A DNA stretch of 64,000 nucleotides from Verrucomicrobiota bacterium (GTDB lineage Bacteria > Verrucomicrobiota > Verrucomicrobiia > Opitutales > Intestinicryptomonadaceae): the NCBI GenBank assembly GCA_023450935.1, contig JAEXGH010000032.1:62001-126000 (forward strand). Direction: 5' to 3'. Position 1 is the first letter of the stretch, and each line of letters begins with the position of its first letter. Of the stretch, positions 49,537 to 58,422 are shown in pieces. Made by a program: the position numbers and the translations under genes. The notes beneath the pieces are model-generated. The model was not told where the DNA came from. It saw only the letters and a list, made by a program, of their open reading frames with translations, and searched no databases.

Positions 49537-50850
49537 ATGGGAAACTCGGTCTATGTGAATGTCGCGTTGGCGACGGCGGGCATTGTTGCAGCGGCGGCGG
49601 CGAGCGGCTTTCTGACTATGTTTTCGTTCGCGGTGGCGTCGTATAAATACGCGTGGGCGACGAAGTCCCCGAAAAATTCGGGCATCGACGCCACGGCAAA
49701 ACGCCTGCTGTATTCGTCGGGGAAAATAGCGTCGATAGTGTTCTTGGCGAAACGCTTTGCGCTGTTGGTCTCGCTGGCGTGCCTTTTCTGCATATTTTCT
49801 GCGTGCGCCGACGCGCTCGAAAACGGCGGCGCAAAGGCCGCGGTGCAAGTTGCCGCGTTCGTTCCGGTGGGCGCGGCGTTTTTGTGGCTTCAATACGCAA
49901 TGCTCGAAATGACCGCCATAAAAGTCGGCAAAAACTGCGCGGAGGCGGTGCTTAAAAAGTGCTCGCGCGCGTTCTATTCAATCTACATTCTGATGCTGCC
50001 GCTTTACTACCTTTCGAAGTGGGTAAACGGAAAAATATCGAAGCGGTTGAAGTTCAAAAAACAGGTGGAATTCGAAAGCATAGACATTGAGCTTATGCTC
50101 TCGGCTAAGGACAACGAAGGCGGCGCAATTTCGCCCTACGCGGGCAAAATTGTCCGCAACGCAGTCCGCCTGCGCGAGTTCGACGTAAGCGACGTTATGC
50201 TGCCCAGAAGCAAGGTTGACTACATCGACTTGGACAGCACCGCCGAAGAGAACCTCGAGCTTGTAAAGCACACGCGCCGCACGCGCTACCCGATTTGCAA
50301 AGGCAACCTCGACGACTGTTTCGGCTTTGTGCACATCAAAGACATTTTCGGCGGAAACGTCGCGCCCGAAAACATCGACTTCATGAAAATACGCCGCGAT
50401 ACAATGCGGTTGCGCGAAAGCGAAAACCTTGAATCGGCTCTGGCAAAAATGCTCAAATACCGCCTGCAACTTGCGATTGTGGAGGACGAATTCGGCGGAG
50501 TCATAGGCGTGCTCACGCTGGACAACGCCCTTTCGGAACTCGTCGGACAAATCAAGGACGAATTTTCCGACGCCTCGCAGGAATCGGTCTGCAGGGTCGG
50601 CAAAAACAAATACAGAATAATGGGGTTTGCTAACCTCCGCAAAGTGGAGGATTTCCTCGACGTGGATTTCGACTCCGACGAAGTTTCCACTTTCGGCGGG
50701 CTTATAACCTACAAACTCGGACGCTTCCCCGACAAGGGCGAGCGCGTCCATTTTCCCGAACAGCACATGTGCGCCACAATAACGAAAGTCGACGCACGCG
50801 CCGTCGTGGAATGCGAAGTTTCAACGGAAGAAAAAGAAGACAACGAATAA
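49537..50850 (+). CDS. CNNM/CBS-domain CorC/HlyC-type membrane protein
   Basis: A 437-residue protein: a DUF21/CNNM membrane region with four helices (about 1-155), a CBS pair (about 200-330, MLPRSKVDYIDLDS and VEDEFGGVIGVLTLDN) and a CorC_HlyC domain at the end (about 345-425, YRIMGFANLRKVEDFLDV, GGLITYKLGRFPDKGE). Such proteins are linked to magnesium or cobalt efflux and resistance. The CBS pair would bind ATP-Mg. Confidence 0.92.
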   Translation: MGNSVYVNVALATAGIVAAAAASGFLTMFSFAVASYKYAWATKSPKNSGIDATAKRLLYSSGKIASIVFLAKRFALLVSLACLFCIFSACADALENGGAKAAVQVAAFVPVGAAFLWLQYAMLEMTAIKVGKNCAEAVLKKCSRAFYSIYILMLPLYYLSKWVNGKISKRLKFKKQVEFESIDIELMLSAKDNEGGAISPYAGKIVRNAVRLREFDVSDVMLPRSKVDYIDLDSTAEENLELVKHTRRTRYPICKGNLDDCFGFVHIKDIFGGNVAPENIDFMKIRRDTMRLRESENLESALAKMLKYRLQLAIVEDEFGGVIGVLTLDNALSELVGQIKDEFSDASQESVCRVGKNKYRIMGFANLRKVEDFLDVDFDSDEVSTFGGLITYKLGRFPDKGERVHFPEQHMCATITKVDARAVVECEVSTEEKEDNE

Positions 50851-50861
50851 CCATAACGACA

Positions 50862-53522
50862 ATGAATAAACTGGCTCTTGAAAAATTCACTTCTAAAAAC
50901 AGCGGCAAAACGGGCTACATCTACAGCCTCAAAGCCCTGAAAAAAATGGGGTTTGACATAGACCGCCTGCCCGTGAGCATAAAAATAGTGCTCGAAAGCG
51001 TGTTGCGCAACTGCGACGGCCAAAGGGCCACCGAAGCCGACGTAAAGCGTCTGGCGGCTTGGAACGCGGCAAAGCCCGAAGACTACGAAGTCCCGTTCGT
51101 GGTATCGCGCATAGTTTTACAGGACTTCACGGGCGTTCCGCTTTTGGTAGATTTGGCGGCGATGCGCGACGCCGCCGCAAAACAGGGCAAAGACCCTTCT
51201 TTGGTAGAACCGCTCGTCCCCGTCGATTTGGTTGTAGACCACTCTGTCCAGATGGACTACGCAGGCACGCCGGACGCCTACCGCAAAAACCTCGATATGG
51301 AATTCGACCGCAACAAGGAACGCTACGAATTCCTCAAGTGGGGGCAGCAGGCGTTCAAAACGTTCTCGGTAGTGCCCCCGTCCACGGGCATAATCCATCA
51401 GGTGAATATGGAATATCTCGCGCGCGTTGTCTTTGAAGGCAAGGCTGATGACGGCTCGGCTCTGTTCTATCCCGACACTCTCGTTGGAACAGACTCGCAC
51501 ACGACAATGATTAACGGACTCGGCGTCGTAGGCTGGGGCGTTGGCGGCATAGAAGCCGAGGCCGGAATGCTCGGGCAGCCCGTCTACTTCAAAGTGCCCG
51601 AAGTTGTGGGCGTGCACGTTTCGGGCAAGGCTGAGGAGGGCGTTACGGCGACCGACATCGCGCTGCACGTCACCAAAATGCTGCGCGAGGAAAAAGTAGT
51701 CGGCAAGTTCGTGGAATTTTTCGGCGAAGGCGCGCGCGGACTGTCGCTTGCCGACAGAACGACAATCGCGAACATGGCCCCCGAATACGGCGCGACAATG
51801 GGCTACTTCCCCGTGGACGAAACCACGCTTGAATACCTCCGTCTGACGGGGCGCGACGAAAAGCACATTGCCCTCGCCAAAGACTACTACACCGAACAGG
51901 GCATCTTCGGCATTCCCCTCAAGGGTGAGTGCGACTACACCAAAACCCTCGAGCTTGACCTCGGGGCAGTAAAGCCCTGCATTGCGGGGCCCAAACGCCC
52001 GCAGGATAAAATAGAGCTTGCCGACGTAAAAAGCGCGTTCGAAAAACTCGCCGCCGAGACCTCCAAAAACGGGGGCGCAACCGCGAAAACGTCGAAAGGC
52101 GAACTCCGCGACGGAAGCGTGCTTATTGCCGCAATAACAAGCTGCACAAATACGTCGAACCCCTCCGTTATGGTGGCGGCGGGTCTTGTCGCCAAAAAGG
52201 CGGCGGCGTTGGGAATCAAACCGCCCGCGTATGTAAAAACAACAATCGCCCCCGGTTCGCGCGTTGTAAGCGACTACCTAGAAGCGGCGGGGCTGCAAAA
52301 ATGCCTCGACAAAATCGGCTTCAACCTCGCCGGCTACGGCTGCGCAACCTGCATAGGCAATTCGGGGCCGATTGATGCCGAAATCACGGAGGCTGTCAAG
52401 AAAAACGACCTGCTTTGCGCAAGCGTTCTTTCGGGCAACAGAAATTTCGAGGCGCGCGTGCACGCGCTGCTGAAGGCGAACTATTTGATGAGCCCGCCGC
52501 TCGTAGTCGCGTTCGCCCTCGCGGGAAGAATCGACATCGACTTCGACAGAGAGCCGCTCGGCAAAACAGCAGACGGCAAGGACGTGTTCCTCGCCGACGT
52601 GTGGCCGTCGTCGAAGGAAGTCGCCGAAACGGTTGCGCAGTGCGTCAGAAGCGAAATGTTCAAAAGCCGCTACGGCCGCATAGAAGGCCCCGAACGCTGG
52701 AGGGAAATAAAAAGCTCCACGGGCAGCCTCTACAAATGGAATCCCGACAGCACATACATTCAGAATCCGCCGTTCTTCGACGATTTCTCAATGGCTGACC
52801 CCGAAACCGCGCCGCTTTCGAACCTGCGCGCGCTCGCAATTTTGGGCGACTCCGTAACGACCGACCACATCTCCCCCGCAGGCTCAATTCTGCCCGACGG
52901 CCTGGCGGGCAAATATCTCCGCGAAAAGGGCGTCGAAGTCAAGGACTTCAACTCATACGGCTCGCGCAGAGGCAACGACAAAGTTATGACCCGCGGAACG
53001 TTCGCAAACGTCAGAATCAAAAACCTCATGGCAAACGGCGCGGAGGGCGGCTGGACGAAAATCGACGGCAAAGGCGAAAACGTAGCAATCTTCGACGCAA
53101 GCCAAGAATACCGCAAGCGCGGAGAAGGGTTGATTGTCTTCGGCGGCAGAGACTACGGAATGGGCTCCTCGCGCGACTGGGCGGCAAAGGGCACTGCCCT
53201 GCTCGGCGTGCGCGCGGTTGTGGCGAAATCCTACGAGAGAATCCACAGAAGCAACCTTATCGGCATGGGCGTTTTGCCCTTCGAGTTTACAAACGGCGAA
53301 GACGCCCAGACGCTCGGACTTACGGGAACGGAGACTTTTACGATAGAAGGTTTGGAAAGCGGCGTAGCCCCTGCAAAAGAAGCTGTGCTTGCAATAAAAG
53401 CCGAAGACGGCTCGGTCAAACGCGCCAAGCTGCTGCTTAGAATAGACACTCCCATGGAAGTGGAATATTACAAACAGCGCGGAATACTGCCGTTCGTGCT
53501 CAAGAAAATCCTCGAAAAATAG
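50862..53522 (+). CDS. acnA: Aconitate hydratase A
   Basis: Interconverts citrate and isocitrate in the citric acid cycle. The 886-residue protein is AcnA/IRP type: LVVDHSVQMDY near 125, STGIIHQVNMEYLA, GTDSHTTMINGLGV, the cluster cysteines in TSCTNTSNPSVM and YGCATCIGNSG, and the swivel-domain GGRDYGMGSSRDWAAKG near the end. The ATG at 50862 gives MNKLALEKF; the frame opens earlier (50769) inside the CorC-like gene. It follows that gene by 11 bases. Confidence 0.96.
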   Translation: MNKLALEKFTSKNSGKTGYIYSLKALKKMGFDIDRLPVSIKIVLESVLRNCDGQRATEADVKRLAAWNAAKPEDYEVPFVVSRIVLQDFTGVPLLVDLAAMRDAAAKQGKDPSLVEPLVPVDLVVDHSVQMDYAGTPDAYRKNLDMEFDRNKERYEFLKWGQQAFKTFSVVPPSTGIIHQVNMEYLARVVFEGKADDGSALFYPDTLVGTDSHTTMINGLGVVGWGVGGIEAEAGMLGQPVYFKVPEVVGVHVSGKAEEGVTATDIALHVTKMLREEKVVGKFVEFFGEGARGLSLADRTTIANMAPEYGATMGYFPVDETTLEYLRLTGRDEKHIALAKDYYTEQGIFGIPLKGECDYTKTLELDLGAVKPCIAGPKRPQDKIELADVKSAFEKLAAETSKNGGATAKTSKGELRDGSVLIAAITSCTNTSNPSVMVAAGLVAKKAAALGIKPPAYVKTTIAPGSRVVSDYLEAAGLQKCLDKIGFNLAGYGCATCIGNSGPIDAEITEAVKKNDLLCASVLSGNRNFEARVHALLKANYLMSPPLVVAFALAGRIDIDFDREPLGKTADGKDVFLADVWPSSKEVAETVAQCVRSEMFKSRYGRIEGPERWREIKSSTGSLYKWNPDSTYIQNPPFFDDFSMADPETAPLSNLRALAILGDSVTTDHISPAGSILPDGLAGKYLREKGVEVKDFNSYGSRRGNDKVMTRGTFANVRIKNLMANGAEGGWTKIDGKGENVAIFDASQEYRKRGEGLIVFGGRDYGMGSSRDWAAKGTALLGVRAVVAKSYERIHRSNLIGMGVLPFEFTNGEDAQTLGLTGTETFTIEGLESGVAPAKEAVLAIKAEDGSVKRAKLLLRIDTPMEVEYYKQRGILPFVLKKILEK

Positions 53523-53525
53523 AGA

Positions 53526-53999
53526 ATGGGAAACGACACTCAATACCTCGCGCATGTAGAAGACGACCGCGCCTTCCTTACGGTGATAGGCAAGGCGGGA
53601 TATCTGAACTGCGTGCACGCGGGCGAATTCTTCAAGACGGTCGCCGAAAGGGGCTGCAAACACCTGATAATCGACCTAAAACAGTGCTCGGGCATGGACA
53701 GCACGTTTTTGGGATCGATAACGGGCGTTGCGCTCAAACTCCGTAAAAACGGCGGCGATGTCTCGCTGTTGAACCTCAACGAGCGCAACGCGCAGGTGGT
53801 GGAAAACCTCGGCATCGACAGAATCGTCAAAATCGGGACGTCGGAATGCGGGCACAGCGAAGATACTAAAATAGCCAACGGCGGCGTTTCGTCGGAGTCC
53901 ATTCTCGCGGCGCACGAAAACCTCGTTGCCGCCGACGCCGACAACCTCAAAAAATTCAAGGACGTAATATCGTTTTTGCGGAAGGGAATAGGTAAATAG
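53526..53999 (+). CDS. STAS-domain anti-anti-sigma factor-like protein
   Basis: A 157-residue protein whose first 105 residues form a STAS domain: IIDLKQCSGMDSTFLGSITGVALKL holds the regulatory serine in GMDSTFLG. A hydrophilic C-terminal extension (about 110-157) is not part of the usual fold. Such proteins switch partners when phosphorylated by an RsbW-type kinase and dephosphorylated by a PP2C phosphatase, like the one encoded four bases downstream. No kinase or sigma gene lies beside it. Confidence 0.85.
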   Translation: MGNDTQYLAHVEDDRAFLTVIGKAGYLNCVHAGEFFKTVAERGCKHLIIDLKQCSGMDSTFLGSITGVALKLRKNGGDVSLLNLNERNAQVVENLGIDRIVKIGTSECGHSEDTKIANGGVSSESILAAHENLVAADADNLKKFKDVISFLRKGIGK

Positions 54000-54003
54000 G
54001 CAT

Positions 54004-55434
54004 ATGATTTCCCCGTATGTATTGGCGTTGATGCTCTTGGTGCTGCTGCTTGCGGCATTGTTTCTGATTTTCAGGATAAAAATCGGAATGTATGCGCTTC
54101 AGGAGGAATACGAAAGGTCGAACGAGGAAAAACAGATACTCATAGACTTTCTGCACATCATAGCCGAAGACATCGCCAAGGGCGCGAACAAAAACGCCGT
54201 CTACAAGCGGCTCGTGCGCGGAACGGCGTTTAGCTGCGGCGCAATGAGCGCGTGCGTGTTTGTGAAAACAAAGCGCGCGTTCGTGCCAGAGGCGGTAGAG
54301 GGGCTGTTTCCGCCGCTCGTCAAAAAGCTCGAAAGTGGCGGTTTCCCGACGCGCAGCGACTTTCTCGAAAAGGCGTTCCAGACCGAGTCGCTGCCGCTCG
54401 ACGAAGGGGTGATTGCCGACGTCTACAATTCGGGGAAGCCGCTCTACATAAGAAACGCCGAAAACGACTCCCGTATTGTCCGCAATAACGACGATTCCAT
54501 AAAAATCCGCAGTTTCATAGCCGTTCCCATAACTTTTTTGGGAGTCAAATTCGGCGTTATGGCGATAGTAAATTCAATAGCCGAAAAGTCGTTTTCGCCC
54601 ACAATATTCTCGCTGGCGCGCTCGCTCGGAGAACAGGGCGGGCTTGCCCTCTACAATATCGACGGAATTTCGGCGCAGATAGCGAAATCGAAAATGGAAT
54701 CCGATTTGCGGCTTGCAAGCAGCGTCCAGCACTATCTTCTGCCCGCGAAACTCCCCGAGACGGGCAAACTCGCCTTCGCCGTTAAATACCTGCCCCACCA
54801 ACTCATCGGCGGCGACTTCTACGATACAATAAGGCTGCCCGACGGCAAAACGGGCGTTGTCATAGCCGACGTTTCGGGCAAGGGGGTATCGGCGGCAATT
54901 CTCATGGCGGTGGCGCAGTCGAAACTGCACTATATAGCGAAAATGGGAATGTCGCCTTCGCAGACACTGGTGAAGCTGAATGCCGAGATTGTGCATTCAA
55001 TGCGCACGGATATGTTCATAACAATAGCGTTCGCGGTAATCGACGCCGACGCCTCAAAGGTTGTGCTAGCGCGCGCCGGACACGAACTTCCCATTCTTTA
55101 TACGGCGGCGGAAAACAAATGTTCGGAAATAAAAAGCCGCGGAATGGCGGTCGGCATGGTAGAGCCCGAAATATTCAACGAAGCAATAGAAGACGTGGAG
55201 TTTGAAATGCAAAGCGGCGACATTCTCGTGTTCTATACCGACGGCCTTACGGAGGCGGCAAACGCCGACGGCGAGGAATACTCCGCCGCGCGCGTGATGC
55301 ATAAAATAGCCGAACTCAAGCCCACCGACGTAGCGCAGCTTAACAGCGCGGTCATCGACGACGTTTCGGGACGCTGGCGCGCCGGCGCGCCCTACGACGA
55401 CGACCTCACGCTGCTTTCCGTAAAAAAACTTTGA
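54004..55434 (+). CDS. RsbU/SpoIIE-type PP2C phosphatase with GAF domain
   Basis: A 476-residue membrane-anchored phosphatase: one N-terminal helix (3-25), a GAF-like sensor domain (about 50-220) and a SpoIIE/PP2C domain (about 245-475). The phosphatase motifs are LPHQLIGGDFYDTI, VIADVSGKGVSAA and FYTDGLTEAAN, with the metal-binding aspartates kept. It probably dephosphorylates the STAS protein encoded before it. The signal sensed by the GAF domain is unknown. Confidence 0.9.
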   Translation: MISPYVLALMLLVLLLAALFLIFRIKIGMYALQEEYERSNEEKQILIDFLHIIAEDIAKGANKNAVYKRLVRGTAFSCGAMSACVFVKTKRAFVPEAVEGLFPPLVKKLESGGFPTRSDFLEKAFQTESLPLDEGVIADVYNSGKPLYIRNAENDSRIVRNNDDSIKIRSFIAVPITFLGVKFGVMAIVNSIAEKSFSPTIFSLARSLGEQGGLALYNIDGISAQIAKSKMESDLRLASSVQHYLLPAKLPETGKLAFAVKYLPHQLIGGDFYDTIRLPDGKTGVVIADVSGKGVSAAILMAVAQSKLHYIAKMGMSPSQTLVKLNAEIVHSMRTDMFITIAFAVIDADASKVVLARAGHELPILYTAAENKCSEIKSRGMAVGMVEPEIFNEAIEDVEFEMQSGDILVFYTDGLTEAANADGEEYSAARVMHKIAELKPTDVAQLNSAVIDDVSGRWRAGAPYDDDLTLLSVKKL

Positions 55435-55490
55435 AGAAAAGAAAATTTTAAATTCACACAACACAATAAACATCAACAAAAGATAATAAT

Positions 55491-55799
55491 ATGCCAGGAG
55501 TAGGAAAACTTCTCAAACAAGCGCAAAAAATGCAAAAGGCCATGGAGGCAGTCCAAGCCGAACTCGAAACGCTTTCGGTCGAAGGCTCGGCGGCGGGCGG
55601 CGCGGTAAAGGCCACTGTCAACGGACAGGGCACGCTCAAAGCCGTGAAAATAGACCCCGAATTTCTCAAGGAGGACGCCGAAAGCGTGGAGGCGTCGATT
55701 GTCGCCGCAGTGGCCGACGCCGTGGAAAAGGCAAAAGCCCAAAGCACGGAACAGATGAACAAGGTAACGGGAGGGTTCAATATCCCCGGTTTGTTCTAA
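55491..55799 (+). CDS. ybaB: YbaB/EbfC family nucleoid-associated protein
   Basis: A 102-residue DNA-binding dimer protein. MPGVGKLLKQAQKMQKAME opens the helical N-terminus, followed by VKATVNGQGTLKAVKIDPEF. YbaB usually stands before recR, as here, although a strong terminator separates them. No clear Shine-Dalgarno (AAAAGATAATA before the ATG). It follows the phosphatase by 56 bases. Confidence 0.93.
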   Translation: MPGVGKLLKQAQKMQKAMEAVQAELETLSVEGSAAGGAVKATVNGQGTLKAVKIDPEFLKEDAESVEASIVAAVADAVEKAKAQSTEQMNKVTGGFNIPGLF

Positions 55800-55860
55800 A
55801 GCGAAATCGATTCCCGCGCGGGAGCGTTGCGCTTTCCCCGGACGCGGCACGGATTGCAAG

Positions 55861-55895
55861 GCCTTCCGACGGAAACTCCGTCGGGAGGCTTTTTT
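55861..55895 (+). terminator. ybaB terminator
   Basis: Bases 55861-55873 pair with 55877-55889 over 13 positions (one G-T) around an AAC loop, followed by six T. It is the strongest hairpin in the window and separates ybaB from recR. Confidence 0.93.
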
Positions 55896-55958
55896 AGCGC
55901 GGAAAAAACGCCGAAAATGGTTGCAATCAAAAACGCGCAAGTCAAGATTCCGAACACA

Positions 55959-56555
55959 ATGAGCGAATGTTTTGAACAGTTGAAAAAGTCGTTGAAAAAA
56001 CTTCCGGGGTTTGGGCCCAAGAGCGCGGAAAATACCGCGCTGTATCTCGCCCTTGAAAACAAGGAGGCTGCTGGGGCTTTGGCCGCCGCGATAACGGCGG
56101 CAATAGAAAAAATCACCCCCTGCCCCGAATGCGGCGGGCTGTCGGAAAACGGCGAAATATGCGCAATTTGCGCCGACGCCTCGCGCAATCCGTCGGCGGT
56201 GTGCGTCGTTGAAAAATCGCTCGACATAAACGCGGTGGAAAAGTCGGGAGCTTGGCGCGGTCGCTACCATGTAGTAGGCGGCAAACTTTCGCCGATGCAC
56301 AAAATCACGCCCGAGAAACTGAACATAAAAAGCCTTGTGCAAAAGGTGGAATCGGGACAGATAACTGAAATAATGCTCGCGCTTTCAAACGACATAGAAG
56401 GCGAGGCAACCTGCCACTATATTCAGGAAAAACTGCGCGGCTTTCCCGAAGTGTCGCTGACGCGCATCGGGTTCGGGCTGCCAAGCGGGAGCCAGCTGTC
56501 TTTCGCGGATTCGAACACGATAAAAATAGCGATGAAATCGGGAAAAAGTTTTTGA
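55959..56555 (+). CDS. recR: Recombination mediator RecR
   Basis: Helps RecA load at gaps with RecO and RecF. The 198 residues from MSECFEQLKKSLKKLPGFG hold the helix-hairpin-helix (LPGFGPKSAE), the zinc finger CPECGG with CAIC, and the Toprim core (VCVVEKSLDINAVE). This start gives the canonical length; in-frame ATGs at 55917 and 55827 exist, the latter being before the ybaB terminator and so unlikely. The product fits with RecO and RecJ also encoded in this window. Confidence 0.93.
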   Translation: MSECFEQLKKSLKKLPGFGPKSAENTALYLALENKEAAGALAAAITAAIEKITPCPECGGLSENGEICAICADASRNPSAVCVVEKSLDINAVEKSGAWRGRYHVVGGKLSPMHKITPEKLNIKSLVQKVESGQITEIMLALSNDIEGEATCHYIQEKLRGFPEVSLTRIGFGLPSGSQLSFADSNTIKIAMKSGKSF

Positions 56556-56565
56556 TTTTTTCGAT

Positions 56566-57540
56566 ATGGACTTAAGAAGCATAAAAAAATCGGCGGCTAT
56601 TGTCGCTCTTGTAGGGGCGGCGGCGTGCACGTTTGCGGAAACGCCCAAAAGCGACATCTCGTATTCGGACTCAGCAATCTTGGGACTTGTGGAGGGCATT
56701 ACCGAATACCTGCCGGTGTCGTCTACGGGGCATCTGATAATTGCAAACGCGTTTTTGGGGCTTGACCGAGAAACGCCGCTTACCGACAAAAACGGGCTTC
56801 CGCTCCTGGATTCGGACAACAAACAATATACAATAAAGACGCTCGCCGACGCATATTCGATTGTAATCCAGTTCGGGGCGATAGCGGCGGTTGCGCTGAT
56901 TTACAGGCGGCACATAATGGCGATGTTCTTCGGGCTGCTCGGAAAAAATCCGGCGGGATTGAAGCTGCTTGTCAACCTGTTTGCGGCGTTCGTTCCCGCG
57001 GCGACGGTCGGACTTCTGCTGCACAGGACAATAGAAACGTATCTGTTCGGAGTGGCTCCCGTTATCTGCGCATTGGCGGGCGGCGCGGTTGTGATGTGGT
57101 TTGCTCAAAAAAAATACGATTCGGCAAAAAACTCCAAAAAGACGGAGATAGAAGACCTCTCCGTGCGGCAGTCGCTTGTGGTGGGGGTCTTCCAGTGCGC
57201 GGCGTTGCTCCCGGGAACAAGCAGGTCAATGATGACGATTCTCGGCGGATATGTCGCGGGGCTGGACGCGAAAAATTCCGCCACGTTCAGCTTTCTTCTC
57301 GGACTGCTAACGCTTACGGCGGCGTCGGCTTTCAAGGTATACAAAGACGGCGAGGCAATGTTCGACGCGCTTTCGGCGGACTCGCTTTTGCTCGGACTTG
57401 CAGTTGCGTTCGTAAGCGCGGCGGTTGCGGTAAAGTGGCTTGTGGGGTTTATAACGCGCAGGGGGCTTGTCCCGTTTGCGGTCTACAGGCTTGTTGTTGC
57501 GGCGGTTCTTGCGTATATGTTATACGCCGACATGCTTTGA
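56566..57540 (+). CDS. uppP: Undecaprenyl-diphosphatase UppP (BacA)
   Basis: Dephosphorylates undecaprenyl pyrophosphate for reuse in wall and LPS synthesis. The 324-residue membrane protein has EGITEYLPVSSTGH (43-56) and PGTSRSM (near 216), the two catalytic motifs. It is longer than usual (about 270): an N-terminal extension of about 30 residues reads like a signal peptide (VALVGAAACTFAE), and a polar insertion (about 64-88) follows the first motif. It starts 10 bases after recR. Confidence 0.93.
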   Translation: MDLRSIKKSAAIVALVGAAACTFAETPKSDISYSDSAILGLVEGITEYLPVSSTGHLIIANAFLGLDRETPLTDKNGLPLLDSDNKQYTIKTLADAYSIVIQFGAIAAVALIYRRHIMAMFFGLLGKNPAGLKLLVNLFAAFVPAATVGLLLHRTIETYLFGVAPVICALAGGAVVMWFAQKKYDSAKNSKKTEIEDLSVRQSLVVGVFQCAALLPGTSRSMMTILGGYVAGLDAKNSATFSFLLGLLTLTAASAFKVYKDGEAMFDALSADSLLLGLAVAFVSAAVAVKWLVGFITRRGLVPFAVYRLVVAAVLAYMLYADML

Positions 57541-57543
57541 CCT

Positions 57544-58422
57544 ATGATTGACGCGCACACGCATTTCTTCCCCGAAAACGTCGCCCGAAATCCAGCCCAT
57601 TGGGCGGCGGAGCGCGGCGAAAAATACTGGGCGGAGCTTGTGGGCGAACGCCCAGACGGCAAGCCCTCGCTGCAGGGATTCCCCTCCGCGCAAAAATTCG
57701 TCCGCGATATGGACGAAGCGGGCGTTGATCGGGCAGTTATTCAGGGTTGGTATTGGCAGAACCAACAAACCTGCCGCGAACTGAACGCGCAAATAGCGGA
57801 GGTTATAGGGGCGAATCCCCGACGCCTTTCGGCGTTCGCCGCCCTGCAGCCGAACTCGGCCGACGCGCTCGAAATTGCGGAGTCGGCGCGCGCAAACGGA
57901 TTCTGCGGAATAGGCGAACTCCACGACGGCGTGCAAAAGTTTTCCTTCGGCGGGGAAATCTTCGAAAAAATCATGGAAATAGCCGCGCGCGACAACCTCG
58001 CGGTGAGCCTGCACATAACCGAAAAAACCGACCGACAATACCTCGGCAAAACCGAAACCGATACGCTCGGCGCAATAGCCGCCGCCCGAAACCACCCCGA
58101 CGTGAATTTCATTTTCGCCCACTGGTGCGGCAACTTGGCGTTCGAAAATCCCGAATTTTTCGACGGACTTGAAAACGTGTTTTTCGATTCTGCGGCTACC
58201 CAGTTTACCGCCCCGAAAACGGCGTTCGCCGACGCTGAAAAATCTCCCCTGCTGCGCGCCCGCGCCGTCTACGGAACCGACTACCCGCTGCGGCTTTATC
58301 CGCGCAAATGCAGGCTGGAGGAAATGGCCAACGCCGCCGAATTCGCAAGGGGGCAAATCGGCGCGGGCTTCGCCAAAAATCTCTTTACAAACAATTTTTT
58401 AAGGGCTATAAAAGTACCATGA
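57544..58422 (+). CDS. Amidohydrolase-family metal-dependent hydrolase
   Basis: A 292-residue TIM-barrel enzyme of the amidohydrolase_2 kind. The metal ligands HxH are at 5 and 7 (DAHTHFF), followed by a histidine in AVSLHITEK, another in FAHWCGN, and the acidic residue in YGTDYPLR. No signal peptide; it is cytosolic. The substrate is not deducible. It lies three bases after uppP and overlaps the SGNH hydrolase gene by four. Confidence 0.85.
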   Translation: MIDAHTHFFPENVARNPAHWAAERGEKYWAELVGERPDGKPSLQGFPSAQKFVRDMDEAGVDRAVIQGWYWQNQQTCRELNAQIAEVIGANPRRLSAFAALQPNSADALEIAESARANGFCGIGELHDGVQKFSFGGEIFEKIMEIAARDNLAVSLHITEKTDRQYLGKTETDTLGAIAAARNHPDVNFIFAHWCGNLAFENPEFFDGLENVFFDSAATQFTAPKTAFADAEKSPLLRARAVYGTDYPLRLYPRKCRLEEMANAAEFARGQIGAGFAKNLFTNNFLRAIKVP

